Assembly: GCA_050084985.1 (NCBI GenBank)
Contig: JBITNC010000002.1
Location: forward strand, 8,370,001 to 8,434,000
DNA from: Nageia nagi
Taxonomy: Eukaryota; Pinophyta
DNA length: 64,000 bases
Direction of reading: 5' to 3'
Position numbers and translations under genes: made by a program. The notes below the pieces were generated by a model. It searched no databases. It saw nothing but the letters and a program-made list of their open reading frames with translations, and was not told where the DNA came from. This document shows positions 1 to 13,741 of the stretch, piece after piece; position 1 is the stretch's first letter; every line of letters starts with the position of its first letter.

Positions 1-3000
1 ATGATTTTGCATCTCAATCAAGAGGAGCATGTTCATCGATTATTTCATTTACTTAGTAGGCCTAATTGGACATGGCATATAATGGTTTATACTCCATTCA
101 ATTGCTATCTATTGTAGTTTGTACACTACATGGGATCGCCTTCCCTACATCCATAGGAGTATTTTGAACCACTCATTATTGCATGGGTAGTTTGTCACCA
201 TGGGCTTCAATGGTCATCCACATACTCTTTTTATATTGCTTGGTGAGGTGAACATCATATTTTATGCCATCAATTTTCATTTTCTTATCACTTTTTACCT
301 CTTTCACATCAATATCTTTTGGGATTGGACACATCCGATTCTAGCATATCTGAAGATGATGTTAATTCTTTGAATTCTAGTGACCATGTACTAGAATAGC
401 ATTAATCAAGTCATAAGCACCACCCACTTGGGCTTGTCAGTGGGAATCTTTTCTAGCATTTTTAATAAAGTAAGGAAAAAGGTCACATTTATTATTATGC
501 TTGTATAGTTGATCTATTTTGATGTTCACATTGATGATTGATGATCTATTTAGTTTGGAATTCTATACATTCATTGTATTCTAGTTCATCAACATCATTT
601 TCACTTGTGTATGAAACTTTCAAAGAGAGCTAACTCACTTTGTCAATCATCATGGATATGACCATTTCCCAAGGTCTACATGTGAATCTTCCCCAAGATG
701 TTCTTTATCAATGTATTCAAGGTTGAGTCTTACAAAGAGCTTGCATTGCATTGTAGATTGTTATGTGATAAAACCTAGTTCGCATACAAGGTGATCAAAG
801 TCTTCATCGATCGACCATCTGCTTTATCCATCATTTGGAAGATGCTGACCAATTGCACCTCATATGCACACTTATCTATCATCTGAATTGGATGTGAAAG
901 ATCATCCTTTATTATTCATGTATACCTTTTGTTTTCCATTTTTTGCACTATATAGGTCCTACAAGCCTACATCCTTAGGAGGAATATCACCCTTATACTA
1001 TTGCATTTATAGTATGGTGATGAGATCTTCATTAGGAGTCCACTTATGTGTCATGATTAACATGAGAAGGGGATCAATGGGTGTACTACCCATTTTTTAA
1101 CATTAGATGTTATTTTTTCTTGATTACTCATGATGTGTTATTCCATATTTCTAGTTCTCGTATCACATATCCTGAGAGTTCTAACTCCAACTCTCTCGAT
1201 CATGATTCTACTTAGTTTGGCTATCCACTTGAGCATGTGAGTGGATTTTTTCAAAAATATTATTTTTGTTTCTATCTTGTATTAAATAATTTATTGGATA
1301 AAGTTCCAAGTTCTCAAGATAAGCTACAAATACAATAATTTTAATTTAAAGACATCATAAATAATGATGCACATAAAACAAAATAATGCATAGTAAACAT
1401 GGATCAACAAACCCTCATGCTTGTAGAATAAATTACCATATCATAGCATAAAAAATAACACCATTGAATATAGAGTGACATTATTGAGGCTTCTTGCCTT
1501 GTCTAAAAATTAGGCCTTCACTTGGATGCCCACACAAGAGGAGCCCAGGTCTTATCAATCCTCAACCAATTCTCCTTGGGTAGTAATATACTCTCATAAG
1601 GAGATTTATGAGCTATATTTTAAGGTTCTAATGTTTATTGGATTGGACAAATTATTAATCTTGATTAGGTTTCAAGTTGTTCTCCTAGGTTATCAGGATA
1701 ATCCCTGAATGGATGTGCAAATATGTGGTATCACTACACACATACCTATCCACGTATTGGTGTTAAATCCAAACCAATAGAGGACTTAGGGGAAATTAAG
1801 CAGTATGAATTTTTCACCACTTGGATCATCAAACTTAAAGGCTCTAGTCTACCTATCTTCATCTCATGGCTCCCCAAATAAGTTATGTTGTGGAATGTAC
1901 GTACGAATGTGTTCATTTTAGGGGTTGCTCATATCAATTTTTGCATATATAAATAAAGAAAACTGCAAAATATAAAATAAAATAGCATAAGTAAAATATC
2001 ATCCATTCAATAACTTGAAACCTAAGTGTCCAATGGGTTTTATTCACCAACCCTAAAGGACATCATTACATCATCTCTTATTTTGCACAAGTTCATTAAC
2101 TTTGCATAAGAGCATACATCAATCCCATAAATATAAGTATGCATCATTAACTTAAAGAAATATACTTCAATCCAAAAAAGTAAGTATGCATTATTTTTTC
2201 ATAAGAACTAAAATTTAAGAGGCATAATCATACATTTTTAATTCATAAGCATGCATCTTCAAAACTTTTAATTCATAAGCATGCATTTTGATTTAATATA
2301 AGTCTTCATTTTTGACTTACGATATTTAACTGAAATTTTAAGTCCTTAAGCTTGTATCATCATTAAGAAAATATTAGGCATGCATAAAATTTTAAGTAAA
2401 ATACTCTTTTATAAGCTCTTCCCTTGTTTTACTTAAAAATTTATAAGTAAAATACTCATTAACTCTTCCCCCATTGTACTTCAAAAAAAGATGTTAAGAT
2501 GAGATTGAGGTCATTAAGAAGATGAAAAACAAAACTTAGGCTCAAAAATTAACATGAGCACACAAAATAATAGCTTGGAATGTGCTAATGCAATAAAGGT
2601 ATTAAAGTCACCGACCAAATAGCATGGATAGGAAATCTCTATAGCTAGGACTTAGGGGTAAACTTGATTAATGGGCCACCATTGTGCTAGTCATTAAGAA
2701 GTCTTTAGGCCAATATCAAATGCCCAAGGTACGGTGGGTCGGGGCACATGGTTTTTTGGTCAAATGGATCCAATCCAAATTCTTTGTTCATTAGTGCACA
2801 TGCATAAGGAATCGCTAGGATTATTTGCTAAGCAAATAATAATAAGAACATGTACATAATTTTGAGATCGCATACTAAAGTCAAGAATAGAAATCCTCTT
2901 TTGAAAAATGAAGGGCAGTAGGTAGGGAGCTGATGAAATAAGGAAGCATTGAGGTCAAAAGGCCACTAGAGCATAGTATAAGGGAGGATAGGGATGAAAA

Positions 3001-4357
3001 AAATCAAACACATGCAAAAAAGTGAAGTAAAGAAAAAATCCAGGGTATGCATGTTGGTCGTGGTTGCTACATGGGTCAAAGGTCGAGAGAAGTAGCATGG
3101 GAGGATTGGAGTGGTAGCCAAAGGGAGACCAAAGTGAAGTAGACCAAGAAGGTCATTGAAGTGATAAGAAAAGGGTGGAGGAGAGGAGAACCCTCAATAA
3201 GGGCATCATGAGTGGCTAGCCAAGAGCAACCCTTATTGTAAGAGCAGTTGCACCTGATGCCATGAACATCAAGTTACCAGAGAGGAAGGGGAAATCAAAC
3301 ATGATCATACAAGGAGCCATGGCATCAAATAATGAAGAGGAATGATCAATAGGCATGGAGGATGATGCATGTAGCATAGCCATAAGTAGAGCAATGGAGA
3401 GAGGAAATGAGTAGGGAAGTTGCAACCTATGCAGCCATTGACATCAATTACTGAACATGTGCTTGAAAGTATGGATCCTTGGTATACAATGAGATATTAG
3501 ATAATAGAACATCTAAAACCCTAGGATTTATATTATGCAATAGGAAGGGTAGCGATAGATTTGGTTGAGTCGTGGTGGTAGTGGAGAGCAAGCCGCTGAT
3601 AGAGATTTCAATGTTCATGATGTATCGATGAATCTCCACCAATAGGTGGTTCAAATAAAAATTCAAAGAGCTTATGAAATATTAAAAAAATTATTATTAT
3701 TGGATTTATTTATATAATCTCCTTTTTTTATTATTGGAATGTTAACTTAGGAAATAAAAATAGTAAAAAATTTCATTATACTATAGTTGTGTGCAAAAGT
3801 TTGTAAAAATTTGACTGTTACTTCATGAAGGTAGAAGTAAAATTTAACTATACCATCACATTTTTCTCCCCAATTTTGAATATATAAAGTGTAATATTAA
3901 AAACAAATTACTAAAAAAATAGTTTTTTTTTGTTTTTATATACATCTTAACATGTATACATATTTAAAAAAAATGTACTTACACCTTAAAAAATGGGTAC
4001 AAAATTACATCATATTTCTTAATGTTAAGCATATTTTGTAAGTAATATTACATAAATTTTGTATAATGACCCCTTCTCTTAAAGACTTGTAGCAATTAAT
4101 AAAAAATTACAAGTAATCATAGGAGATTAGTATTAACTAAAATATTGCAATTTTGTTAGCCATATTATGCTCAAAAGAAAGGTTAACACATAATAAGTAA
4201 TAGTATTAAAATGTAATAATCCAAAAATAACCAAGAGGGGGGAATTTAATTTATAACTTCTCTTGATTTTTATCTCAACAACGAAGTGTAGGATGAGAAG
4301 TGAAGATCACCAAGATGTAGCTTCCATACCAAGGATATGAAGATAAGCCTCCAAGGT

Positions 4358-4369
4358 GCTCTGATACCA
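4358..4369 (-). promoter_or_regulatory. Primer binding site (initiator tRNA-Met type)
   Basis: On the minus strand it reads TGGTATCAGAGC, a few bases inside the 5' LTR. This is the usual plant LTR-retrotransposon site complementary to the 3' end of initiator tRNA-Met. It fixes the element's direction as leftward. Confidence 0.85.
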
Positions 4370-4372
4370 ATT

Positions 4373-4849
4373 TGAAGGAACTAACACTGTCAAAATAATT
4401 TCTAAACTACCAAGATCACATGAAAGCTTACAATTACATCCAACAAATACAAAAAGCAATCTTACAACACAAGATGTAAAGTGGTTCCTCCAACTAGGAG
4501 TACATCCACTAACTAGATATTTACTTCTCTCACAAATACAACTCTCTTACAATTCTTCTAATCTCAACTCCTACATTTCTATCCTATAGAATATCCTTAG
4601 TCTACAATTGGTGTATCATTACAAAGAGGGAGCCTTCTATTTATAGGCCAAAATCTCTCCTTGGATGACCTAAGCAAGACATGCACATCTTTGACCCAAG
4701 GGGCATGTTCATGACTTGGAGTGTAGGACAAGTTACATTATTATATTCACTAAAATACTTAAGGTATCAAATAATACCTTTAAGTATTAGTGAATTTACA
4801 TAGAAGACTTAATACATCTATTTACAATAATGCATTATACATTTTAACA
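4373..4849 (-). repeat. 5' LTR of non-autonomous element copy 1
   Basis: On the plus strand it runs from TGAAGGAACTAACAC to CATTTTAACA, that is TG...CA on the element strand. It is the reverse complement of the 476-bp LTRs at 5777-6252 and 13755-14230, with many scattered differences. It carries the same TATA region (plus-strand CTATTTATAG) and the same conserved downstream block (GTGGTTCCTCCAACTAGGAG). Length is 477 bp. Confidence 0.85.
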
Positions 4850-5776
4850 TGGAGGATCATCACCAAGCATCTATTGAGGAGTGGTTGCTATAGCAAACCA
4901 TAGAGTTTACCACTTACCTTAAGATAGAAGCATGGAGCTCCAACCATCCACTCCTCACCATTTTCCAGCATGGTGCAAATTGAAGTTGCATTCTACCACC
5001 ATGTGCTTTGGTTAACAGTTTCAGAGTATGCATGGAAGACTAGATGTTGTGATCTTCTAAGATTATTTGAGGGTAAGAAATTCAAGAGGAGAGGATTTTT
5101 AACATCCCCCTTGTACTTTTAATGGGACCAATTTGGTCATTTGTACTATATCTATTTGATGTATTTGCATTTACATTATTGTAACTTGAGATAGGCATTT
5201 AATGGGTCATGTGGACCCCATTATGAGCCCCAAGTGGGATGTCTCTCTCATGAGTAGTAGGTTAGGCATGTATTGGATTGGAGATCCTAGATTATGGAAA
5301 TCCCAAGGTATATTTATATAATAGAGTGTTGCATGACCACCAACATACCAAAACCACACTTGGGAGGGTCCCATACCTCCACATTGGTTCTTGAGGACTC
5401 TAAGACCCCCACATTGGCACTTTAAGTGTTAGGGACCCCATGTTGGCATAATATGTGATCATGAACCTCACGTTATCATTATAAGTGATCATGATTCCCA
5501 CATTGGCACTTTAAATGATTGGGCCTCCCAAATACCCAATGTTGGATTAGAAGGGCCTAGGATGACTCTTAGGTTAGTTTCAAACATAAGCAATGTATAA
5601 ATAAACATTGCAGCTTTAATATTGGAGAGTAATTATTGATTATTATACTTACTATAGACCTTCAAGCACAAGTATTAGTAGAACTAAGAATTCCATTCCT
5701 AGACAGAGCATCTAGAGGGTAGCAGGCAAAGGGATCCTAATTATCTATGGTATAGGTGGAGCAACTTGACCATTCA
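4850..5776. other. Spacer between two head-to-head LTR elements, with short tandem repeats
   Basis: This 927-bp spacer separates the facing 5' LTRs. At about 5369-5531 it holds four to five imperfect copies of a unit of about 30 bp built around CCCACATTGGCACTTTAA and GTGATCATGA. No coding sequence is seen. It may be part of an older element into which the two LTR elements inserted, but no boundaries are visible. Confidence 0.5.
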
Positions 5777-6252
5777 TGTGGAATGTATAATGCATTATTG
5801 TAAATAGATGTATTAAATATTCTATGTAAATTCACTAATACTTAAGGGTATTATTTGATACCTTGAGTATTTTAGTGAATATAATAATGTAACTTGTCCT
5901 ACACACTAAGTCATGAGCATACCCCTTGGATCAAATATATACATGTCATGCTTAGGTCATCCAAAAAAGGATTTTATCCTATAAATAGAAGGCTCCCTCT
6001 TTGTAATGATATACCAATTGTGGAGTAAGGATATGCTATAGGATAGAAGTGTAGGAGTTGAGATTAGGAGAATTGTAAGAGAGTTATATTTGTGAGAGAA
6101 GTAAAGATCTAGTTAGTGGATGTACTCTTAGTTGGAGGAACCACTTTACATCTTATGTTGTGAGATTGCTTTGTGTACTTGTTGGATGTAATTGTGAGCT
6201 TTCATGTGATCTTGGCAATTTAGGAATTATATTGTTAGTGTTAGTTCCTTCA
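5777..6252 (+). repeat. 5' LTR of non-autonomous element copy 2
   Basis: Starts TGTGGAATGTATAATGC and ends AGTTCCTTCA. It matches the 3' LTR at 13755-14230 in length and almost throughout, with scattered substitutions and small indels (the 3' copy begins TGTTGGAACGTATAATGC). A TATAAATAG promoter motif sits at 5980-5988, giving an expected transcript start in the next few tens of bases. Confidence 0.9.
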
Positions 6253-6254
6253 AA

Positions 6255-6267
6255 TTGGTATTAGAGC
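6255..6267 (+). promoter_or_regulatory. Primer binding site
   Basis: TTGGTATTAGAGC begins three bases after the 5' LTR. It matches the initiator tRNA-Met site with one C-to-T change relative to the usual TGGTATCAGAGC. Confidence 0.85.
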
Positions 6268-8219
6268 ATCTTGAAGGCCCCTCTTCACATCCTTGAAATT
6301 AAGGTTCTACATCTTCATCTTGGAGGCCTCATCTTCCACTTGAAGGCTCATACTCATTCTCTCCATTACTCCTTGTGAGGTAAATAGGCTAGAAGGTATA
6401 ATCTCCTTATTTTGTTGATTTTGGATTACTATGATACTAACCATATGTTGCTAGTTTCTAGTTCTTGAAGCCCTTTTTTTTGCAAAATTTTTAGATCATT
6501 TTATCATGATACTAACATTTTATATGATCTTAAAAAATTTGCTTATTATGACTTATATTGATATTATTACCATCTTTTGTGGTTATACTAACACTTTGTG
6601 GGAATGTTAGTTGACTTCTAATAATGTTATAGTATTAACATTGTTTACTTCCCATTTTATTTGTAAAGTTTCTTTATCTTTACAATTGGTTTATTTGTTG
6701 AGAGCATTTTTACAATAATGTGGTATACAAAATTTATAGAGTTATTTTGTTTAACAAATATTTGGCTATAGTTGTTAAATACAAAATTAAACAAAAGAAG
6801 AGGGAGCAATTATTTTGTTTACATAATTTCATGGAATACCCCTATACTCAATTGAACGAAGAAACAAAAAAACAGAAAATGGCTATTTATTGTTATTAGT
6901 CAAAAGTTTATACAAAATGGCACTTTGAGGCCACCACTAATTTGAGTAATAAAAAAAAAATGTTGAATGTTGTGCACCACCACTGAATCCTAAGCTAGTG
7001 CTCCCTAGTCACCCAAGTGGGTGGTGCTTCTCCTTTCTATGAACACTTGAGTTTCATTCCCTATCTAGTCTAAACTATTGTACCACCAGCAGGCAATTTC
7101 CAACATGCAAAACAAACAAAAGGGGGATGAACACATGCCATTCTCTATGCCTTCTATGCACACTCTCTATCTTGGCATACATGATAGTATCTTTGGCCTA
7201 TCCTACCATCCATACCTCCCATATTCAATCTCTCATTGCTTTCAAATAATTCCTTTAATTAACTGCAAGTTACCATGAATTGTTACGACTGCATTGTTAT
7301 GGTACTATGGCTCTCCTATTGTTAATTGGAGTATCTTCACATCTACCCTTCATGGCACCCACCATGGGGATATATCATCAAGATCCTCTCTCAGTATATG
7401 TTTCAACTATGGTAGAGTAATCCTTGCTCCTCACCTTCATGAGTATTCTCGCTAGCCCTGGGTCTCTCATCCACCCCTCGCTGGCCCTAGTCTCCCTATA
7501 GCAATGCCTTCTATCTTCTCCTTTGTAGCCTTATCTTCACTTAGCTAGTAGCATGAGTGTTTTTGAACCACATGGTCATCAGTTTGAATTTCTCAGATGT
7601 TGTTCCTTTAACACCCCATCACTTTTTCCTTGTTGCTCATCTCTTCTCACTTATCGTGCACACTTCCTCTGTTAAACATCTCAATCTTATTCAAATGCCT
7701 ACTCAACCTGCAACATGAGTAGGTACCACATTAACCATTACATCGATCCTCTTATAGTCCTGACGATGATCTACTTTTGATTCTACCTACCATGTCATCT
7801 TTGGGAACTTCAAAATGTAAACTTTGAATTATCCTCATGCATGAAATGTCCAAATAAATGAGTTGTATGCATTGGTTTGTTGTTGTAAACACTAGGGGAA
7901 TTACTCTCTATTTTCAATCCCACTTCAGCCACACATCACTTCAATTGATGAATGGTCATTCGTTCACTAGTTTGTTTGATATGCTTTGAAGATTAAAACA
8001 TTGGCATCGGATAGAGGGCTTCTTTTTAATATCCATGATTCACATGATGTTCTAATATCTTGTTCTTTTAGAAACTATGCATGATTTTTTTATTTGACCT
8101 TGGCCTTATTCCTTTCCATCCAAGGTACTTATATTTCCCCTCACAGAAAATAACAAAAAAAAATAAAAAAAAAAATATTTTCAATATGTGCCTTTTTTTC
8201 TTTATGCACTCCTTCTTGT

Positions 8220-9230
8220 ATTACCCTCTTGATTTTAAGTGAAAATGGGGAAAAGTGGCTATGTATTTTACTTAAAAGTTAATGTTTTGGTGCTAAAAGT
8301 TTAAGAAATTAAAATTTAACTTTAATATTTTAAGTCAACAATGCATGCTTTACTTAAAAGTTTATTTTTTGGTGCTAAAAGCTTAAGGACTTAAAATTTA
8401 AGTTAAATAATTTTAAATCAAAAAATGCATGCTTAGGACTTAAATTTTTTTGAAGATTCATGCTTAAAAATGCATGATTATGCCTCTTAAATTCTAGTTC
8501 TTATGAAGAAATAATGCATGCTTAATTTGTGGATTCATGCATACTTCTTTAAGTTAATGATTCATGCTTATACTTATGGGATTGATGTATGCTCTTATGC
8601 AAAGTTAATGAACTTGTACAAAATAAGAGATGATGTAACGATGTCCTTTAGGGGTTGGTGAACAAAACCTATTGGACACTTAGGTTTCAAGTTATTGAAT
8701 AGATGATGTTGTACTTATGCTCTTTTATTTTATGTTTCTCATTTTTGATTTATTTGCTTATGTCAACAAAAATGCAAACATTGATATGAGAAACCTCCTA
8801 AAATGAACACATTCACATGTACATTATACAACATGACTTATTTGGGGAGCCATGAGGTGAGGATAGGTAGATTGGAGCCTTTAAGTCTGATGATCTAAGT
8901 GGTGAAAAGTTTGTATTACTTAATTTCCCCTAAGTCTTTTATTGGTCTGGATTTAATTCTAATAGGTGGATAGGTATGTGTGTAGTGATACCACATATCC
9001 ACATGTCTATTTAGGGATTATCCTAATAACTTAAGAAAATAACTTAAAACCTAATCAAGATTAATAATTTAGTTGATCCAATAAACATCAAAACCTTGGA
9101 AAATAGCTTGTATGTCTCCTTATGAGAGTATATTACTACCTAAGGGGAACTAGTTGAGGATTGATAGGACTTGGGCTCCTCTTGTGTGGGCATCCAGGTG
9201 AAGGCCTAATTTTAGACAAGACAACACACC
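8220..9230 (+). repeat. Leader block shared by three LTR elements
   Basis: This stretch recurs inverted at about 1480-2480 and again inverted in the leader of the copia element at about 50640-51600. Marker words are TTAGGGGTTGGT (CCTTTAGGGGTTGG at 8644), the ACACATTCACATGTACATT area, and GGGCATCCAGGTGAAGGCC at 9188. In each case it lies between primer binding site and gag, or the place where gag would be. It is AT-rich, has no long ORF, and contains many TTAAGT and GCATGCTTA words. The ORF at 9161-9376 is a by-product of this block. Confidence 0.7.
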
Positions 9231-11129
9231 TCAACCATGTCATTCTATATTCAATGGTGTTCTTTTTTATACTATGCTATGGTGATTTGTTCTACAAGTA
9301 CAAGGGTTTGCTCATCCTTGTTTACTATAATTATTCTATTTTATGTGCATCATTGTTTACGATGTATTTAAATTAAAATTATTGTATTTATAGCTTATAT
9401 TGAGAATTTGAAACTTTATCCAATAAATGATTTAATACAAGATAGAAACAAAAATAATATTTCTAAAAAATTCCACTCACATGCCCAAGTGGATAGCCAA
9501 ACTAAGTAGAATCATGATCGAGAGAGTTGGAGTTAGAACTCTTAGGATATGTGATAGGAGAACTAGGAATATGGAATAACACATCATGAGTAATCAGGGC
9601 AAAATGACACATAATATCAAAAAATGGGTAGTACACCCATTGATCCTCTTCTCACATTAGTTGTGATACATAAGTGGACTCCCAATGAATATTTCATCAC
9701 CATATTGTAAGTGCAATAGTATAAGGGTGATAGTCCTCATGAAGATGCAACCTTGGAGGATCTGCATAATGCAAAAAATAAAAAACAAAAGGTGTCCATG
9801 AATAATAAAGGATGATATTCCATGTCCAGTTTGGATGATAGATAAGTGTAAGTATGAGGTGCAATTACTCGGCATCCTCCAAGTGATCGATAAAGCAGAT
9901 GGCCCATCGATGGAGACTTCAATCACCTTGTATGCAAACCAAGTTTTATCGCACCATAGTCTATAGCATAGTGTAAGCATGATGTGAGACTCGACCTTGA
10001 ATATGTCGATAAAGAACATCTTGGAGAAGATTCACACGTAGACCTTGGAAAATGGTCATGTCCATGATGACTAATAAAGTGAGTTAGATCTCTCTGAAGG
10101 TTTTATACATAAGTGAAAATGATGATGATCAACTAGAATACAATGAATTTATAGAATTACAAACTAGCTAAATCATTAATCATCAATGGGAACATTAAAA
10201 TGGATCAAGTACAAGCATAATAAATAATATGACCTTATCTTTTACTTTATTAAAATGTTGGAAAAGATGCCAACTAATAGGCCTAATTTGGTGGCACTTA
10301 TAGCTTGATTAATGCTAGTCTAGTACATGGTCACCAAAATCTAAAGAACTAGCATCATCTTTAGATATGCTAGAGTCAAATGTGTTCAATCTTCAAATAT
10401 ATTGATGTGAAAGAGGTGAAAAGTGATAAGAAAATGAAAATCAATGGAACAAAATACAATGTTCACCTTATCAAGCAATGCAAAAAGAGTAACTGGATGA
10501 CCATTGAAGCCCATGATGATAAACTACCCATGAAATAGTGAGTGGTTTAAAATACTCCTATGGATGTAGGCATGGTGGTCTAATGTAGCATACAAATTAC
10601 AATAGATAGCGATTGAATGGAGTATAAACCATTATGCACCATGTCCAATTAGGCCAACTAAGCAAATGAAATAATTGATGAACATGATTCTCATGATTGA
10701 GTTGAAGAATCATGCAAATACCATAATGATCATCTAGGTACAATTGCAAAAATACTAGTCACTATTGCAATAAAACCTCAAACATGATCAAAGCATGATT
10801 TTCTAAAGTTACATGAACATTATGATGCACTATGTTGTCTTGAAGATTACTTGATAGGGCATAAAATTGAGATGCATCCATGATGGATAATAGCTCAAAT
10901 CATAAATTCAAAGCATCGAATGACAAGCAAGGGTCATTTACAACTATTTATAATGCATATGATTTGATATATTCAACTATAATAATTATGCCAACTAGAG
11001 AAAAAGATTTGTGATGATAAAATATATCACCTACCACTCATTTAATTGAGTGAAGTCATACACATCATGTCATGTCAGGATGGTAATAATGATAGTACCA
11101 CTAAGCTGCATAATGACTAAGTCATCATT

Positions 11130-11640
11130 GTGCTATTTTTCTCTCTCCTCTTGACTATTAAGTTGGATAGTTTACTCATGAATGATAAGTTGATCATCAT
11201 GAATTCCATAGAGAATTTTACTGCACACATGGGAAGTTCTTTCCTGAGTTTTGATACAAAAACAAACATATGGGTAGACTTAAAGAATGCCTACCTTCAC
11301 CATGAACTAGTTGCCATAAAGGCTGAGATGGAAATAATGGACCAACATTATGATATGCTACAACAAGAGAAAGCTATATGTATATAGCAGTACCATGAAC
11401 TCTTGGTTGAGCATAATAAACTACTAGCTGAGAAAAATATGTGGTAATTATAAGATAAAGAGATTAAGACAAAACTTAGGCATGATGCAAGTAATAGCCA
11501 CTATGAAATGCATCTATTAAAAGAATAATGGAAGCAAAGGGCTTTCTAGTATAAGGCTATCCTTTACCACTTTGGCATTCACATTCCAAAGGACATAGCA
11601 TCTCAACCTTCTATGGGTCCTACTACAGTTGACCCATAAT
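11130..11640 (+). pseudogene. Broken coding remnant with coiled-coil-like character inside the non-autonomous element
   Basis: An 85-residue open frame (11130-11387) continues after a stop with protein-like sequence to about 11640. It is rich in E, K, L, H and M with a heptad-like spacing (EMEIMDQHYDMLQQEKA, then HELLVEHNKLLAEKN). It then passes to a proline/serine-containing tail before further stops. No retroviral gag, zinc knuckle or pol motif is visible. It may be the remnant of a structural gag-like protein or of a captured host exon; I cannot decide which. Stops within the frame are TAG or TAA, so it is not functional. Confidence 0.4.
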
Positions 11641-12049
11641 CTCAATCATAGCAATTAGTAACTTTGGTATGGAATGGACATTCCTACACCAAAACCATGC
11701 ATCTTTTATTCATCAAGCCCCATTTTGAAGTAGGGTTGATGACATGTCCCTCTAGGGGGAGTATTGGTTGAATTCTTATTGAATTTTTTATTGGCTATTG
11801 TAATATATATATGCAAAATTTTCCAAATCCAAGCAAGTTCTTGATGAAATAATTACAGCTCTATTCATTTACATTTTATTGTTACTTCCATGTTGGGAAG
11901 GTGGATACATTTTGATGGATTATGCTACATTACTAAATCCAAATCTCTTTTGTTGATGGCTTTGTATTGTATAGTGTTGATTTTGTTGTACACATTCATG
12001 GTAAGTTCACTTTGCATAAGGAACTTGTTGTACAACTTGGCCTATCTTG

Positions 12050-12553
12050 CACTGTTTAGTTATCCATATGTGAGAAACTCTTATGTGTCTTTTGACACTG
12101 TTCAGTTATCCATATGTGAGGAACTCGTATGTGCATACTCTATATTTTGCCCTATCTTGCACTGTTCAATTATCCATATGTGAGGAACTCCTATGTGTCT
12201 TTTGGCATTGTTCAGTTATCTATTTGTGAGAAACTTGTATGTGCATGCTTTATTCTAGCACTGTTCAGTTATCCATATGTGAGGAACTCTTATGTGTCTT
12301 TTGGCATTGTTCAGTTATCCATATGTGAGGAAATCATATGTGCATACTTTATTCTAGCACTGTTCAGTTATCCATATGGGAGGAAATCTTATGTATCTTT
12401 TGGCACTATTCAGTTATCCATATGTGAGGAACTTGTATGTGCATGCTTTATTCTAGCACTGTTCAGTTATCCATATGAGAGGAACTCTTATGTGTCATTT
12501 GGCACTGTTCATTTATCCATATGTGAGGAACTTGTATGTGCTTGGTATCTTTG
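12050..12553 (+). repeat. Higher-order tandem array: alternating 46-bp and 53-bp monomers (99-bp period)
   Basis: Ten monomers begin with TGTTCAGTTATCCATATGTG. They alternate between one ending ATGTGTCTTTTGGCAC (46 bp) and one ending GCATGCTTTATTCTAGCAC (53 bp); one early long unit has extra bases. Since 99 is divisible by three, the array stays open over a 170-codon frame at 12129-12641, which encodes repetitive peptide and is best regarded as a by-product. It lies just upstream of the 3' LTR. A shorter array of related layout occupies the equivalent place in the copia element at 46300-46530. Confidence 0.85.
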
Positions 12554-13741
12554 TAATGATAATCAACACATGTTTTATATACAACAAATGACTACAATTA
12601 TTGGCTTGGCATCCTCTATGATGACTTATAGTGCACCATAAAATCCATCTATTTTTTGTTGACTATAAGTATTGGCTTGGCATCTCTATGATGAATTATA
12701 ATGCAACATAAATCCAAGTATTTATTGGTGACTATAAGCATTGGCTTGGCATCTCCGCGATGGCTTATAGTGCACTCGTGACCATATTTTTTCTTCTTCC
12801 ATGACAATGGAAGATACTTCCATGAAGATGGAAGCTTGATCCATGACGATGGATTCTTTACATACGGTTGATAAAATTTGAATCATTTCATTTGATTCAT
12901 GCTACCGATTTCATTATTTTACTATTGTTAAGCTAGACTTCTACTTGGCTCACTCTTGGTAAAGTCAAGTTTATTTGTTATGGCATCTTGACTCCATCTT
13001 GGTACAGCCAAGTTTATTTATTGTGGCATCTTACCTCACTCTTGGTAAAGTTAAGTGTATGGCACCTTGTGGCTTTATGCATCTTAATGTGGTACTTAAG
13101 ATGGCATTTTATGCCTTATGATATTTGTTTTGCTTGTAACTCTTGGTGTCCATATTGGTCACATTGGCATTTCTTCATGGCATGCTATCCATGTATTTGT
13201 TTGATGAAGTTGTCATCAAGGGGAATAATTTGTCTATATTATTGTGATGACACTCCTCATATAAAATAACTACACATGTGCACAAGTGATAGTGCACATG
13301 TCTTAATGTATGCACAAGTGATATTCTTAGATATCATACTTGATGATTTATGTCATCCTTGTTGTTATGCATTTATGATGCTTTATTATGATCCATGTAT
13401 GGATAGTGTGGTTCATATATCTTTGTTGATATGAATATGATGCATTTAACTGATCTTGTTATTTGAGCTACTTATAACTTGCAAGTTTCTTTGAGATTAC
13501 AGGTTGCTTACCTCAAGTATGTAGGCTCTTCAAGACTCTTCAAACTTTTAGTTGGATGACTACTTCATGTACATTAAAACCAATTATGGTTAATGATTAT
13601 ATTTGGTAAAGTAGTGAGTCTTAAACTAGATATTTCTTCCTTCACAAATATATAAAAATTTCTCATCTCTATTTTATCTATTTGGAGGAGACCTCTCTTA
13701 CTTTCTCTTCTTCTTCTCTTACTTGTTCTATCCCAATATTG

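Larger units (their letters stand above)
1..4849 (-). mobile_element. Non-autonomous LTR retrotransposon copy 1, cut by the left window edge
   Basis: A 5' LTR at 4373-4849 reads on the minus strand and is followed, going left, by a tRNA-Met-type primer binding site, so the element body runs from 4357 past position 1. The body mirrors the plus-strand element at 5777-14230: for example 1500-1640 (leader block containing GGCCTTCACTTGGATGCCC) is the reverse complement of about 9110-9215, and 620-1100 mirrors about 9620-10040. No gag, protease, integrase or reverse transcriptase is readable in either strand. It is therefore a decayed or large non-autonomous derivative. The 3' LTR lies outside the window. 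Short ORFs inside (for example 864-1100) have no recognisable domain and are not called as genes. Confidence 0.75.

Noticed and set aside
9657-10019. 120-residue minus-strand frame in the non-autonomous element
   Set aside because: Its mirror at about 620-1000 in copy 1 is not kept open, and no domain is recognisable.
11750-11790. Purine tract GGGGGAGTATTGGTTG as a second polypurine tract and LTR start
   Set aside because: No matching LTR copy elsewhere in the element; the real tract abuts the LTR at 13755.
12129-12641. 170-residue open frame with repeated peptide
   Set aside because: Follows from the 99-bp tandem array, whose period is a multiple of three; no sign of a real gene.
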